The position numbers and the translations under genes were made by a program. From positions 434,001 through 498,000 of the forward strand of contig JAGXIW010000003.1 of the NCBI GenBank assembly GCA_024635475.1: a stretch of 64,000 nt of DNA, read 5' to 3'. The notes under the pieces are model-generated. The model saw only the letters and a program-made list of their open reading frames with translations. It did not search any database and was not told the origin of the DNA. The stretch's first letter is position 1, and every line of letters starts with the position of its first letter. Source of the stretch: a bacterium. GTDB taxonomy: Bacteria > Patescibacteriota > Gracilibacteria > BD1-5 > UBA6164. This document shows, one piece after another, positions 19,596-29,503 of the stretch.

Positions 19596-19799
19596 ATGGT
19601 AGCACCTGCAACAAATTTAGAAAAAACTAACTTACAAAGGACAAGATGTGAAATTTATACAAGAGTTATGGGATATTTTAGGCCAGTTACTAATTTTAAT
19701 ACTTGAAAAAAATCAGAATTTTATTCAAGAACTTATTTTAAAGAATGAAAAAGTTTTAATTCAAATTTTATAGATTGTTATTCTTGTCAAGAATGTTAA
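19596..19799 (+). CDS. Separate glycyl-radical domain of class III ribonucleotide reductase
   Basis: 67 aa. It contains TRCEIYTRVMGYFRPVTNFN and GKKSEFYSRTYF, the glycyl-radical tail normally found at the C-terminus of NrdD; the radical glycine is in VMGYF and is encoded GGA, not UGA. It ends in CYSCQEC. It lies 80 bp after the nrdD stop and overlaps the nrdG start by 7 bp, so it is translated as its own polypeptide in an nrdD-tail-nrdG operon. This is reminiscent of stand-alone glycyl-radical subunits such as YfiD. A sequencing frameshift is unlikely, since it has its own ATG and spacer. Confidence 0.85.
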
Positions 19800-20500
19800 T
19801 TTCAGCCATACAAAAAACCACATTGTTAGATTATCCATGAAAAGTAGCTTGTATAATATTTACTACTTGATGTAATTTAAGGTGTGGTTTTTGTTATAAT
19901 AGTGAATTTGTAATACCAGAAAAAATATCAAAAATAAAAGACTTTATTCCTGAAAATATATTTTTCAATTTTTTAAAAACAAAAATTTGAAAACTTGATT
20001 GAGTTGTGATTTGTTGAGGAGAACCTACAATACATAAAGATTTATATAATTTTTGTAAAAGTATAAAAGAATTATGATTTTTAGTTAAACTTGATACAAA
20101 TTGACAAAATTCCAAAGTTTTAAAAAACTTGATTGACGATAAACTAGTTGATTATATTGCTATGGATTTTAAAAATTCCTTTGATAAATATAATTTAACA
20201 ACAGGGGTTACAGAAGATTTAGAAAATTATAAACAAAGTATAGACACGATTAAAAATTCGTGAATCGATTATGAATTTAGGACGACTCTGGTAAAATGAA
20301 TTCATACAAAAGAAGATATGGAAGAAATTGCTAAAGTCTTATCTTGAGCTAAGAAATATTATTTACAAAATTTTAAGTGATGAAAAACACTTGATAAAGA
20401 TTTTGTATGAAAAAGTTTCTCTGTAACTGAATTACAAGAATTTAAAGAAGTATGTAAGGTGCATGTAAAAAATGTATTTATAAGGGGGTATGATAAGTAA
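19793..20500 (+). CDS. nrdG: Anaerobic ribonucleotide reductase activating enzyme
   Basis: 235 aa. Radical SAM enzyme that installs the glycyl radical. Opens with ISAIQKTTLLDYPGKVACIIFTTGCNLRCGFCYN, carrying the CxxxCxxC cluster motif and the typical N-terminal DYPG segment, then GGEPTIHKDL. The start ATG overlaps the stop of the glycyl-radical ORF, so the two are translationally coupled, which fits their direct interaction. It is also similar to pyruvate formate-lyase activases; context decides for NrdG. Confidence 0.93.
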
Positions 20501-20520
20501 TATACATTAAAATTATTTTT

Positions 20521-21417
20521 ATGAAAAGAGCTGATATAAAAGTATGATTTGCATGTAATAATATGTGCTCTTTTTGTGTACAATGAGATAAGAGAACAAA
20601 GTATCCTCCAAGAAGTTTGGAAGACATAAAAAAGATACTCGAAAATGAATTTAAAAATTGATCAAGATGAGTTGTTTTTACCTGATGAGAACCAACTGTT
20701 CATAAAGATTTAACTGAGATTATTAGATATGCAAAAAAAATCTGATTTTTACAAATTCAGATACAATCAAATTGAAGAAACTTTGAAAAATTAGATTATG
20801 TTAAGGAATTGATTGAAGCTTGAGTTACTGAATTTGGTCCATCAATCCACTGATTTAAAAAAGAAACTCACGATAAACAAGTTTGAGCTCCATGAGCTTG
20901 GGATCAAGTTATTAAATGACTCATAAATTTAAAAAATTTAAATCAATTAGTTATAATAAATTCCGTAGTAACTAAATCAAATTACAAAGAAATACCAGAA
21001 TTAGCATCATTACTTGTAAAATTATGAGTAAATCAATTTCAATTTGCATTTGTGCATATACTTTGAAGTGCAGATAAAAATAAGGATACAGTAGTTCCAA
21101 AAAAATCTGAGGCTATTCCTTATATAAAAAAAGGTTTAGATATATGAAAAAAAGCTTGAATAATATGTATGACTGAAGCTATTCCTTTTTGTCTTATGAA
21201 ATGATATGAGTGGGCAATAGCTGAATATAATTTTATGCCAGAAACTACGGTAGTTGATGCTGAGTATAGAACAGAAAGTTATGCTGAATATAGATGGAAT
21301 GAGTGAAAGGCAAAAAGAGATGAATGTAAAAGTTGTACTAAATATAAAATCTGTGAATGACCTTGGAAAGAATATCCATTAATTTATGGTTGGGATGAAT
21401 TTGAGCCAATAAAATAA
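20521..21417 (+). CDS. Radical SAM protein with C-terminal Cys cluster
   Basis: 298 aa. CNNMCSFC (CxxxCxxC) near residue 12, TGGEPTVHKDL, and a second cysteine group CKSCTKYKIC followed by EGPWKEYPLIYGW near the C-terminus, suggestive of an auxiliary Fe-S cluster (SPASM or twitch-like). Only 20 bp downstream of nrdG and probably co-transcribed. Substrate unknown; it may mature a peptide or be involved in tRNA or cofactor chemistry. Not an NrdG paralogue by its N-terminus. Confidence 0.8.
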
Positions 21418-21450
21418 ATGGACAGTTTATATTTTAAAGACTAGTTTAGT

Positions 21451-22038
21451 TTACAATTGATTTTTTAATTTATCTTCTTTATTAAGTCATTTGTCTACTA
21501 TATACCTATTTTTTCTTTCTTCAAGGATTTTTTGTTTTTTCTCTTTTATTAAAGAGATGAATTCATAAGGACTCGGTATGAAATGGACTCTTTTTGTATT
21601 TTCAGTGTTTTCTGCTTGTTGTTGTTCTATAACTACTGTTCAATAATTAAATATATTTGCTAATAATCAGTGAGAAAAGGAATCTATACCAACTACTCTG
21701 TAGAGATCTAAAACTTCTACATCATCCTTTAATAGTAGTGATGATCTAATAAAAATAATTTCTTCATTGGTTATTATTATAATTTTATTTAGGTATTCTA
21801 TAATATATATTATAAATCATAAAAAAGCATAATTTAGTAATATAAAACAAAAACCAAAAATTAAGTAATTAATAGATTTTAAATTGCTAGAAATAGTATT
21901 TCAGTATTTAACTCATATCCAGTACAAAAAAAATGTAATAAGAAGAAAAAAGATAAATTTTGCAATTTTAGATAGAAGAAGTATAAAATGCCTTCTTATT
22001 ATTATATTATTTTCATATTTTTTTATGTAATGAACCAT
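21451..22038 (-). CDS. Membrane protein with bacterial PH-like domain
   Basis: 195 aa. Two hydrophobic segments (about residues 24-45 and 58-80), then a beta-rich region IITNEEIIFIRSSLLLKDDVEVLDLYRVVGIDSFSHGLLANIFNYGTVVIEQ that resembles bPH/DUF304 domains, and a charged coiled C-terminus. Two bases separate its start from the stop of the upstream small membrane gene, so the pair is an operon. Function unknown. Confidence 0.65.
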
Positions 22039-22039
22039 A

Positions 22040-22258
22040 TTATAATAATGTTAGTATTAAAGTAACTGAGAATATTGTGAGAATTATGAAAAAAAAGGAT
22101 ATTACACTCATAACAAATAAATAATTTTTATGTAAATATAAAACTCATATATTATTTATACATTTATCAGTTAGATATTTTAATCTTTTACTGATAAGTA
22201 TATATACAATTGATATGATCACAATATAGATAATTATAAAAGTAAATTTAATAAACAT
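22040..22258 (-). CDS. Small two-helix membrane protein
   Basis: 72 aa with hydrophobic segments at residues 4-21 and 49-71 and a short basic cytosolic-type loop (KRLKYLTDK). One internal UGA glycine. Immediately upstream of the PH-like membrane protein on the same strand. No family recognised. Confidence 0.55.
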
Positions 22259-22399
22259 ATTTCATTTGTACAAGTTATAAAAGTAGCATTATTATATAAA
22301 AAAAAGAAAATAAGTAAAATACTTTTTTATACTAAACCTTTGATGTTTTACGATATTTTAATATAATATAATTCATTAATTATAATAATAAATATCCAT

Positions 22400-23473
22400 A
22401 TGAAATTTAATTTAGATAGTTTAGTTTTAGAATACAATAAACTTGAGGAAGAACTTGCTAACCCAGAGGTTTTTAAAGATCAGAAAAAAGTAAAGGAAGT
22501 TGCTATGAAAAAAAAGCAATTAGAAGAATCTGTATGACTTTATAAAGAATATAAAAAAATAAATGAAGCATTGAATGAAGCAGTAGAAATGATAAATTCC
22601 TCAGATTTAGAGATGAGAGAACTAGCTTTGATGCAAAAAGAGGAATCAGAAATTAAGATAGCAGACCTTGAAGAAAAATTAAAATTTGCATTATTACCAA
22701 GTGATCCAAATGATGAAAAAAATATAATTGTTGAAATAAGAGCTTGAACTTGATGAGAAGAAGCTGCTTTATTTGCATGAGAATTGGCTCGTGCATATCT
22801 AAGTTTTGCGGATGAATTATGATTCAAAGTAGAAATAGATGAGCAAAGTGATGCTGATAGTGGTGGGGTAAAAGAAATGATTTTTGAGGTAAAGTGAGAG
22901 TGAGCATATAGTAAATTTAAGTATGAAGCTGGTACTCACAGAGTTCAAAGAATTCCTGAAACAGAAAATAAATGAAGAGTTCACACTTCTGCTATTACAG
23001 TTGCCGTACTTCCTGAAGTCGATGAAGTAGATATAGAAATTCGCTCAGAAGACATAGAAATGAGTTTTTGTAGAGCTTCTTGAGCAGGTTGACAACATAT
23101 AAATAAAACAGATAGTGCTGTTCATTTAAAACATATTCCTTCTTGAATAGCTGTGTTTTGTCAGGATGGTAGAAGTCAACATAAAAATAGAGAAAAAGCT
23201 TTTCAAATCCTAAGAAGTAAGTTATATGCTTTTGAAGAAGAAAAAAGACTAAAAGAAATTTGAGATACTCGTTTGGCACAAGTTGGATCATGAGACAGGA
23301 GTGAAAAAATAAGAACTTATAATTTTCCACAAGATAGAGTAACTGATCATAGAATAGGTCAGAATTTTTCTTGAATTCCTATAATTATGTCTTGAAAATT
23401 GTGACCTATTATAGATGCACTAGCGGTTGCTGATCAAACAGAACAATTAGAAAAAGCAAGTAGAGGTAGTTAG
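22400..23473 (+). CDS. prfA: Peptide chain release factor 1
   Basis: 357 aa, normal RF1 length. It terminates translation at UAA and UAG, which is all this organism uses. Motifs: [10 protein letters not shown]-like segment, [16 protein letters not shown], the catalytic GGQ in [23 protein letters not shown], and [13 protein letters not shown]. The second glycine of GGQ is encoded by TGA (23090-23092), so the factor needs UGA-to-Gly decoding to be made. No RF2 gene is seen in the window, as expected for code 25. Confidence 0.97.
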
Positions 23474-23495
23474 GAAAATTTTTATATAAAAAAAT

Positions 23496-23981
23496 ATGGT
23501 ACAAATCTGAACTAGAGAAGAATATTATAAAAAAAAATGAGAAGTAGGTATTTATGGACAAGATAATTGTCCTTTTTGTGATAGAGAGGAACAAAAGTGA
23601 CAAATAGTATGGGAATGAAAAAATTGGTTTTTAATTCATAATATGTTTCCATATTCTTGAACTGAAAAACATATTATGGCAGTTCCATATGAACATAAAC
23701 TTTACTCTACTGATTTAAACTGAGAAGAATTACTTGAAATGAAAGATATATATAAATTTGTAAAAGAGTATTTTTGAGAAGAAAATTATTTTTCTTGTAC
23801 TAGAGAAGCAATGTGAAACAGAAGTGTAGAACATTATCATATACATTTTGTTCCTTGAAGACTACAATGAAAATACCTTAGAAAGATGCTTGAAAATCAA
23901 GGATTTCCTATAATTCAAGACTTAGATATAACAAAAAAATATGATTCTAAAAATTTAAATTATAAAAAACTGTGCTTTTAG
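23496..23981 (+). CDS. HIT-family hydrolase/transferase
   Basis: 161 aa. NCPFCDRE near the start (zinc-type CxxC) and the histidine triad EHYHIHFVPG near residue 120, preceded by NRSV. Enzymes of this type hydrolyse or transfer nucleotidyl groups (Ap4A, AMP derivatives). 22 bp after prfA, likely the same transcript. Substrate cannot be told from sequence. Confidence 0.85.
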
Positions 23982-24009
23982 TGAATTATTTTTTAATTTT
24001 AAAAAAAAA

Positions 24010-24037
24010 TTGACAAACATATTTTTAAAAATATACT
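24010..24037 (+). promoter_or_regulatory. Promoter of the aromatic amino acid operon
   Basis: TTGACA, 16-bp spacer, TATACT; about 30 bp upstream of the leader peptide. Confidence 0.8.
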
Positions 24038-24068
24038 GCCTTTATATTTATTATGTACTAAATTTTTT

Positions 24069-24134
24069 ATGAAAATAAATAATTTGTCTTTAAATTTCTT
24101 TTTCTTCTATTTTAGCAGTTATTTCCTAAAATAG
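24069..24134 (+). CDS. Phe/Tyr-rich leader peptide
   Basis: 21 aa, MKINNLSLNFFFFYFSSYFLK. Six Phe and two Tyr in an 11-residue stretch, too short for the ORF track. It precedes a terminator and an operon whose enzymes make Phe and Tyr, the classical arrangement of a phe attenuator. The last codons overlap RNA segments 1 and 2 of the attenuator. Confidence 0.88.
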   Translation: MKINNLSLNFFFFYFSSYFLK

Positions 24135-24197
24135 TCTTTTTTGTTGGAACAATAAAAAAAGTAAAGAGCTATTTTAGAAAAAATAGCTCTTTTTTTA
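24107..24197 (+). promoter_or_regulatory. Transcription attenuator (phe type) with four pairing segments
   Basis: Segment 1 CTATTTTAG (24107-24115), segment 2 CTAAAATAG (24126-24134), segment 3 CTATTTTAG (24169-24177), segment 4 AAAATAGCTC (24180-24189) followed by eight T. 1 pairs with 2 and 3 with 4 (GAGCTATTTT/AAAATAGCTC terminator). Segment 2 is equally complementary to 1 and 3, so 2:3 is a 9-bp antiterminator. A ribosome stalled on the Phe/Tyr codons covers segment 1 and frees 2 for 3. Confidence 0.88.
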
Positions 24198-24218
24198 TTT
24201 AATATAAATTTTATAATT

Positions 24219-25061
24219 ATGGTGGTTAAAGATTTCTTGAATTGATGTATAAAAACTAATAATAAAATAAATATTCAAGATATAGATAAAATCTTGAATT
24301 CTGGTTTATTAAAGAAAAAATGACATTTCGCAGAATATATAAAAATAGATTGATATATTATAAAAATTTTTCAAAATATTAATTTAACAAGTGATGAATT
24401 AGATAGATTATATAACTGATATATAAAATACAGAAAAAATCTTGATTTATTGGGTATTAGAATACCAAAATGATTTATTGCAGATAAGTATGAGGATAGA
24501 AAAATTCTATTATTTGTTGATGAATTAATAATAGATTGAAAATATTTAGATTTTGAAGATAAATTGTTAAGAGAAAATGATAATATTTTATTATTAAATG
24601 ATTGTACAAAAATATTAAATCATTTAATAAAAATATGAGAAAATAAATTAAATATAAAAAAAACTAATTCATTATTTTTAAATTGTTGAGTAGATTTTAA
24701 ACATTGAAATATACATTTTGATAGTAATTGAGATTTATACCTTTTTGATTTATTTGTTCCAAAGATAAGAGAAAAAAATTGAGAAATATTATATATAGAA
24801 AAAATTCATAGATTATCAAGAGAAGTACTTGATTTTATACATTTTAATAAGATTTGAATTATTTATTGGTTTTATTACAAGATTAAAACTCTTTTAGAAT
24901 GAAAAAAAGATGAATTGGTTAACTCTTTAAAAAATATTGTTATAATAGAAATATTAAATATTTTTAATTGAGATATAAAAGAAGCTAAAAAATATATAGA
25001 AATACTAGATACAAATTACCGTGAATTATCTATAGATATATTATTAAATGATTATATTTAA
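24219..25061 (+). CDS. Kinase-like protein (aminoglycoside-phosphotransferase fold)
   Basis: 280 aa. The segment CGVDFKHGNIHFDSNGDLYLFDLFVPK resembles the catalytic loop and metal-binding Asp of APH/choline-kinase-like enzymes (HGN...D). The N-terminal half has IKIDGYIIKIFQN and KILLFVDELIIDG, possible ATP-lobe strands. It is the first structural gene behind the phe attenuator and directly precedes aroA (16 bp). Its role in the pathway is unknown. A small-molecule kinase in the shikimate route is a speculation from position only. Confidence 0.55.
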
Positions 25062-25077
25062 TTTTTAACATTTTCTT

Positions 25078-26355
25078 ATGAAAACACTAACTCTTCCATG
25101 ATCTAAATCAATTACAAACAGAGATTTTGTATTGGCTGCACTTACAAGCTGACAAACTGTTTTAGATTGAATTTTATTAAGTGACGATACTCATCATATG
25201 ATGAATGCTCTGAAAAGTATATGAATAAATGTTGTTTTAGATTGAAATAAAGCAATAATTGACGGGTGAGTAGAAAAAATTAAATGAGATGATAAAATAT
25301 TATATCTGGGTCAATCCGGAACTTGTATGAGGTTTTTGACTGCTTTGATTGTACTAAATAAATCTTGAACTATAAATTTAACTGGTGAAGAAAGATTACT
25401 TCAAAGACCTATGGGAGATTTGTTTGATGCACTATGACAACTTTGAGTTAAGTTTGAATCAAGTTGAAAATTACCACCAATCAAGGTTTATCCAAGCGAT
25501 ATAAAAACAAATAAAATAAAGATGAACTGAACTTCATCAAGTCAATTTTTTACAGCTATTTTACAAATTGCTCCAGTGCTTGAAAATGGACTTGAAATTG
25601 AAGTTATTTGAGATTTGGTTAGTAAGCCTTACATAGATTTAACAATTAATGAATTAAGAAAATTTTGAAGTTATGTAGAAAATCAAGATCATAAGTATTT
25701 TAAGATACTACCACAAAAGTATAATCCGTGAAAATTACTAGTTGAGTGAGATGCTTCAGCTTTGTCATACATTGCTTGTTTTTGTGCTTTACACGGATGA
25801 ACTATAAAAATAGAAAATATCGGTTCAAATTCAAAACAATGAGATTACAAATTTTTAGATGAGATGAAGATTTTTTGATTATCTTACGAAAGTGATGGAG
25901 AAACTACAATTATTAAAGCTCCTTGAATAAAAAATATAGATCTAAATAAATACAGAGATTATAAAGTAGATTTTGAAAATATGCCTGATGCAAGTATGAG
26001 TTTTATGATTATGAGTATATTTTTACCCGGAAAAACTTTAATAACTTGACTTCAAACTCTTAATCTAAAAGAATGCTTGAGAATAGATGCGATGAGAGAT
26101 GAACTTAGAAAAATCTGAGTTCAGGTTGAAAGTGATGAAAAAAGTATTACAATATGGAAAATACCTTCTGATTATGAACAAAAATATTCTTCCACTACAA
26201 ATAAAATTAATATAGAAACATATAATGATCACAGAATTGCTATGTGTTTCGGTACACTAAATACCTTTATTTGAGGATTAAATATATTAAATCCAAATTG
26301 TGTAGCTAAAACCTATCCAAAATTTTGGGAGGATTTAGAGGACTTGGGAAATTAG
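25078..26355 (+). CDS. aroA: 3-phosphoshikimate 1-carboxyvinyltransferase (EPSP synthase)
   Basis: 425 aa. Makes EPSP from shikimate-3-phosphate and PEP. Motifs: LPGSKSITNRDFVLAAL at the N-terminus, LGQSGTCMRFLTAL (usual GNSGTTxRFL), QRPMGDLFDAL, GTSSSQFFTAIL, SKPYIDLTI, and the C-terminal YNDHRIAMCFGTL. Several catalytic glycines are TGA. Second gene of the attenuated operon. A REP-like hairpin separates it from the next gene. Confidence 0.96.
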
Positions 26356-26359
26356 TACT

Positions 26360-26451
26360 GTCATCCTGAGAGTAACGAAGGATCCCTTTAACCTAGAAAA
26401 GTACACTAAACAATGCTTAAGGGATTCTTCGGTAAAAACCTCAGAATGACA
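26360..26451. repeat. REP-like imperfect palindrome
   Basis: GTCATCCTGAG at one end and CTCAGAATGAC at the other, with internal GGATCCCTTTAA and CTTAAGGGATTCTTC also complementary, so the whole 92 bp can fold into one long hairpin. It resembles the widespread GTCATCCTGAG intergenic repeats. Non-coding. Confidence 0.7.
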
Positions 26452-26488
26452 ATATAACAATAAATATTACTTATTTAACAAAAATATT

Positions 26489-26725
26489 ATGGCAAAAAAT
26501 AATTGGTTAGATGACGAAGAAGAAGTTACTTTAGTTGTAAAAGATTGTAATTGAAATATACTTCAAAATTGAGATACAGTAATTGCTACAAAAGACATAA
26601 AAGTAAAATGAGCTTCTGACATAAAAAGATGAGATAAGTTTCCAAAAATAAAACTTACAGACGATGTAGAACTTATAGAATCAGGAAAAATGGTTTTGAG
26701 AACTGAGTTTTTTAAAAAGGTTTAA
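26489..26725 (+). CDS. PhnA-like small protein
   Basis: 78 aa. DCNGNILQNGDTVIATKDIKVKGASDIKRGDKFPKIKLTDD...GKMVLRTEFFKK matches the C-terminal PhnA domain (VKDSNGNxLxDGDxVxxxKDLKVKG...). The N-terminal zinc ribbon of longer PhnA proteins is absent. The family name refers to phosphonate loci, but the function is not established. Located between aroA and aroC in the operon; link to aromatic synthesis unclear. Confidence 0.75.
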
Positions 26726-26743
26726 TAATTTAATTTAATTTTT

Positions 26744-27808
26744 ATGAACACACATTGAACACTATTCAAAATAACTACTTTCTGAGAATCTCATGGAAAT
26801 GCCTTGTGAGTGGTTATTGACTGACTGCCTTCAAATTTTGAGATTGATATGGATAATATAGCAAATGAGCTTGGTAGGAGAAAGCCTGGGCAAAGTGTTA
26901 TTACAACTCAAAGAAAAGAAAATGATGAAAATTTTGAAGTACTTTCAGGGATTTTTGAATGAAAATCAACAGGACATCCAATCACAATAATCGTGAAAAA
27001 TGAGAACCAAAAATCAAATGATTATTCAAATATCAAAGACCTTTTTAGACCAAATCATGCTGATTTAACTTACCATTTAAAGTATGGGATAAGAGATTAT
27101 AGATGAGGTTGAAGAAGTAGTGGTAGAGAGACTTTGTCTCGTGTAATAGCTTGAGCAATAGCAAAACAATATCTAAAAGAAAAATTTGGTATAGAAATCT
27201 TTGCTTTTACTAAACAAGTTTGAGAATTCAAAGCTGAAAAAATAGATTATAAATTTATAGAACAAAATATACTTAGAACTGGTGATGAGAAAATAGCTTC
27301 AAAGATGATAGAATATGTAGAAGGTATAAAAAATGATTGAAATAGTGTAGGATGAATTATAGAATGTCACATCAAAAATCCACCAAGTTGATTAGGTGAA
27401 CCAGTTTTCGACAAGATAAAATCAAGATTAGCTTCTTCAATGTTGTCTATATGATGAGCTTTAGGTTTTGAGTATGGAGCTTGATTTGATACAGTAAATC
27501 TGACATGAAAAACATACAATGAATGATTCTATAATACTCATTGAAAAGTTTGTTCTAAGCACAACAATTATGCTTGAATTTTGGGTTGAATCTCAACTTG
27601 AGAAGATATAATCTTTAGAGTTGCTATTAAGCCAACTTCAAGTATTTATGCAGAACAGAAAACAGTTGATATAAACTGAAATGAAGTTGATTTCCAAATT
27701 CACTGAAGACATGATCCTTGTATATTACCAAGAGTTGTTCCTGTAATTGAAGCTATGAGTGCAATTGATATACTTGATTTGGTGTTGTTAAATAATTCGA
27801 AGAAGTAG
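26744..27808 (+). CDS. aroC: Chorismate synthase
   Basis: 354 aa. Converts EPSP to chorismate with reduced FMN. N-terminal [56 protein letters not shown] and the late RHDPC and VPVIEAM motifs are all present. Follows aroA and the phnA-like gene, consistent with consecutive pathway steps. Confidence 0.96.
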
Positions 27809-27829
27809 TATATTTAAATAGAAATTATT

Positions 27830-28342
27830 ATGGCTAATTTAGAAACAATAAAATCTGATAAAGAAACTAATCTTCCACATATTTTTGAATTAGAACAATT
27901 AGAAGGGAATGGAGACTTATTAATTACTATAAATTTATGTAAAAGTTTAGAGACTTTTCCTAATTTAAGAATATATAATCCTTTTGGTTCTTCTTTAACT
28001 CCAATAAATACTTATGAAGCACTTGTATCTTTGAAAAAATTATTAGATTGAGAAGATATAGATATAGAGGTAAAAAATTTTATTAAAGAAGCTACTATAA
28101 ATAATTTGGAAGGTAGTATAAGTGTAGAATATATAAAAAATGAAAATAAGGTAGTTTTTACTATAAAGCAAACAAAAGAAAATGGAAACGAAAGATTTAA
28201 GACGAGAAATGCATCTATAATATTTGTATTAGAAAATTCTACAACAGAGTCAAAAGAATTGGTTATTGGTGTGAAGAAAGAAGTTTTTGATTGTTTAGCT
28301 AATTTACAGCATGCAATTTTACAAGATAATAGATTAAATTAA
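27830..28342 (+). CDS. Hypothetical protein in the aromatic operon
   Basis: 170 aa; the ORF track splits it at an internal UGA glycine (LLDGEDIDIEV). Mixed alpha/beta, no signal peptide or membrane segment, acidic. No motif recognised. Spacing of 21 bp from aroC and 14 bp to chorismate mutase implies co-transcription. Confidence 0.7.
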
Positions 28343-28356
28343 TAATTAATAAATTT

Positions 28357-28620
28357 ATGAACGATTTAGAAAATTTTAGAACAGAACTTGATGAAATTGA
28401 TAAAAACTTGATAGATTCTTTATCTATGAGATTTAAATTGATTGAGAAAATTTGAAAATATAAAAAGAAAAATAATATTACTCCACTACAACAAGATAGA
28501 TGGCAACAAGTTTTGGATTCTAGAAAAGCTTATTGAAAAGAAAAAGAAATAGAAGAAAGTTTTATAGAAGATGTTTGGAATAAAATTCATGAATATTCGT
28601 TGGATATAGAAAAAAAATAA
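28357..28620 (+). CDS. Chorismate mutase, AroQ type
   Basis: 87 aa. FRTELDEIDKNLIDSLSMRFKLIEKIGKYKKKNNI carries the AroQ pattern (Arg, then LR.EID.ID..l..Ll..R, then Lys of the IGxxKK segment), followed by QQDRWQQVLDSRK with the second active-site Arg/Gln region. A stand-alone mutase making prephenate, directly before prephenate dehydratase. Confidence 0.9.
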
Positions 28621-28658
28621 AAGAGTGAAAATAAATTAATTCTTAACTATAACTTTTT

Positions 28659-29486
28659 ATGAAAATCTATTACCAATGATTTCCTTGAGCATATTCTGAT
28701 AAAGCATCAATAGAAATTGCTTCTGAACTAAAAATTGAAAAAGATAATATATTTTGATTGAGTACATTTAAAGATGTTTTTGATAAAATAAATCATTGAG
28801 ATATCTGAGTTTTACCGATAGAAAATAGTTATGCAGGTTCTATTTATGAAAATTTTTATCATATATTGTCTGGAGATTATCAGATAATAGGAGAGTTAAA
28901 TTTAGATATAGATCATTGTCTTTTAGCTAATACAAAAGATATAAAAGATATAAAATATGTTTATTCTCATCCTCAAGCTTTATCTCAGTGTCAAAATTAT
29001 ATAGAAAAAAAATGATTTGAAGTAATTGAATATAGTGATACGGCATGAGCTGCAAAATTTGTAGAAGAAAGTAAGAGAAAAGATATAGCTTCAATTTCAT
29101 CAGAATTATGTTCTTCTATTTATTCTTTAAATATTTTAGATAAGAATATAAAAGATCAAGAATGAAATACAACTAGATTTTTTGTTATAGTTTCAAAAGA
29201 AGTTTTTGAACAAAATAAGAAGAAGTTGTCTTTGAAAAAAAATTGAAAAATCTCTATAACTTTCAAAACAAAAAATTCTCCTTCAGCTTTATATAAATGT
29301 CTTGGAGCATTTGCTACTAGGTTTATAAACCTGACAAAAATAGAATCACTACCCGCAAAACAAAACCGTTTTGAGTATATTTTTTGGATAGATTTTCAAA
29401 GTAATCTTGATGAAAATATTATAAATGATGCTTTGGAAGAGTTAAAATTTTTTAGTAAGGACTTGGTGATTTTGGGGGATTATTAA
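28659..29486 (+). CDS. pheA: Prephenate dehydratase
   Basis: 275 aa. Converts prephenate to phenylpyruvate. YQGFPGAYSDKAS at the start, VLPIENSYAGSIYENF, YSHPQALSQC, and GNTTRFFVI (the TRF catalytic motif). Then a C-terminal ACT domain (SPSALYKCLGAFATRFINLTKIESLP, as in the ESRP Phe-binding motif, here ESLP). The ACT domain suggests allosteric Phe feedback in addition to the attenuator. Confidence 0.95.
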
Positions 29487-29503
29487 AAATTAAATATATA
29501 TTT

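Noticed and set aside
19515-19596. Ribosomal frameshift or sequencing error joining nrdD and the glycyl-radical ORF
   Set aside because: An 80-bp AT-rich spacer with several stops and a normal ATG for the second ORF favour two separate genes.
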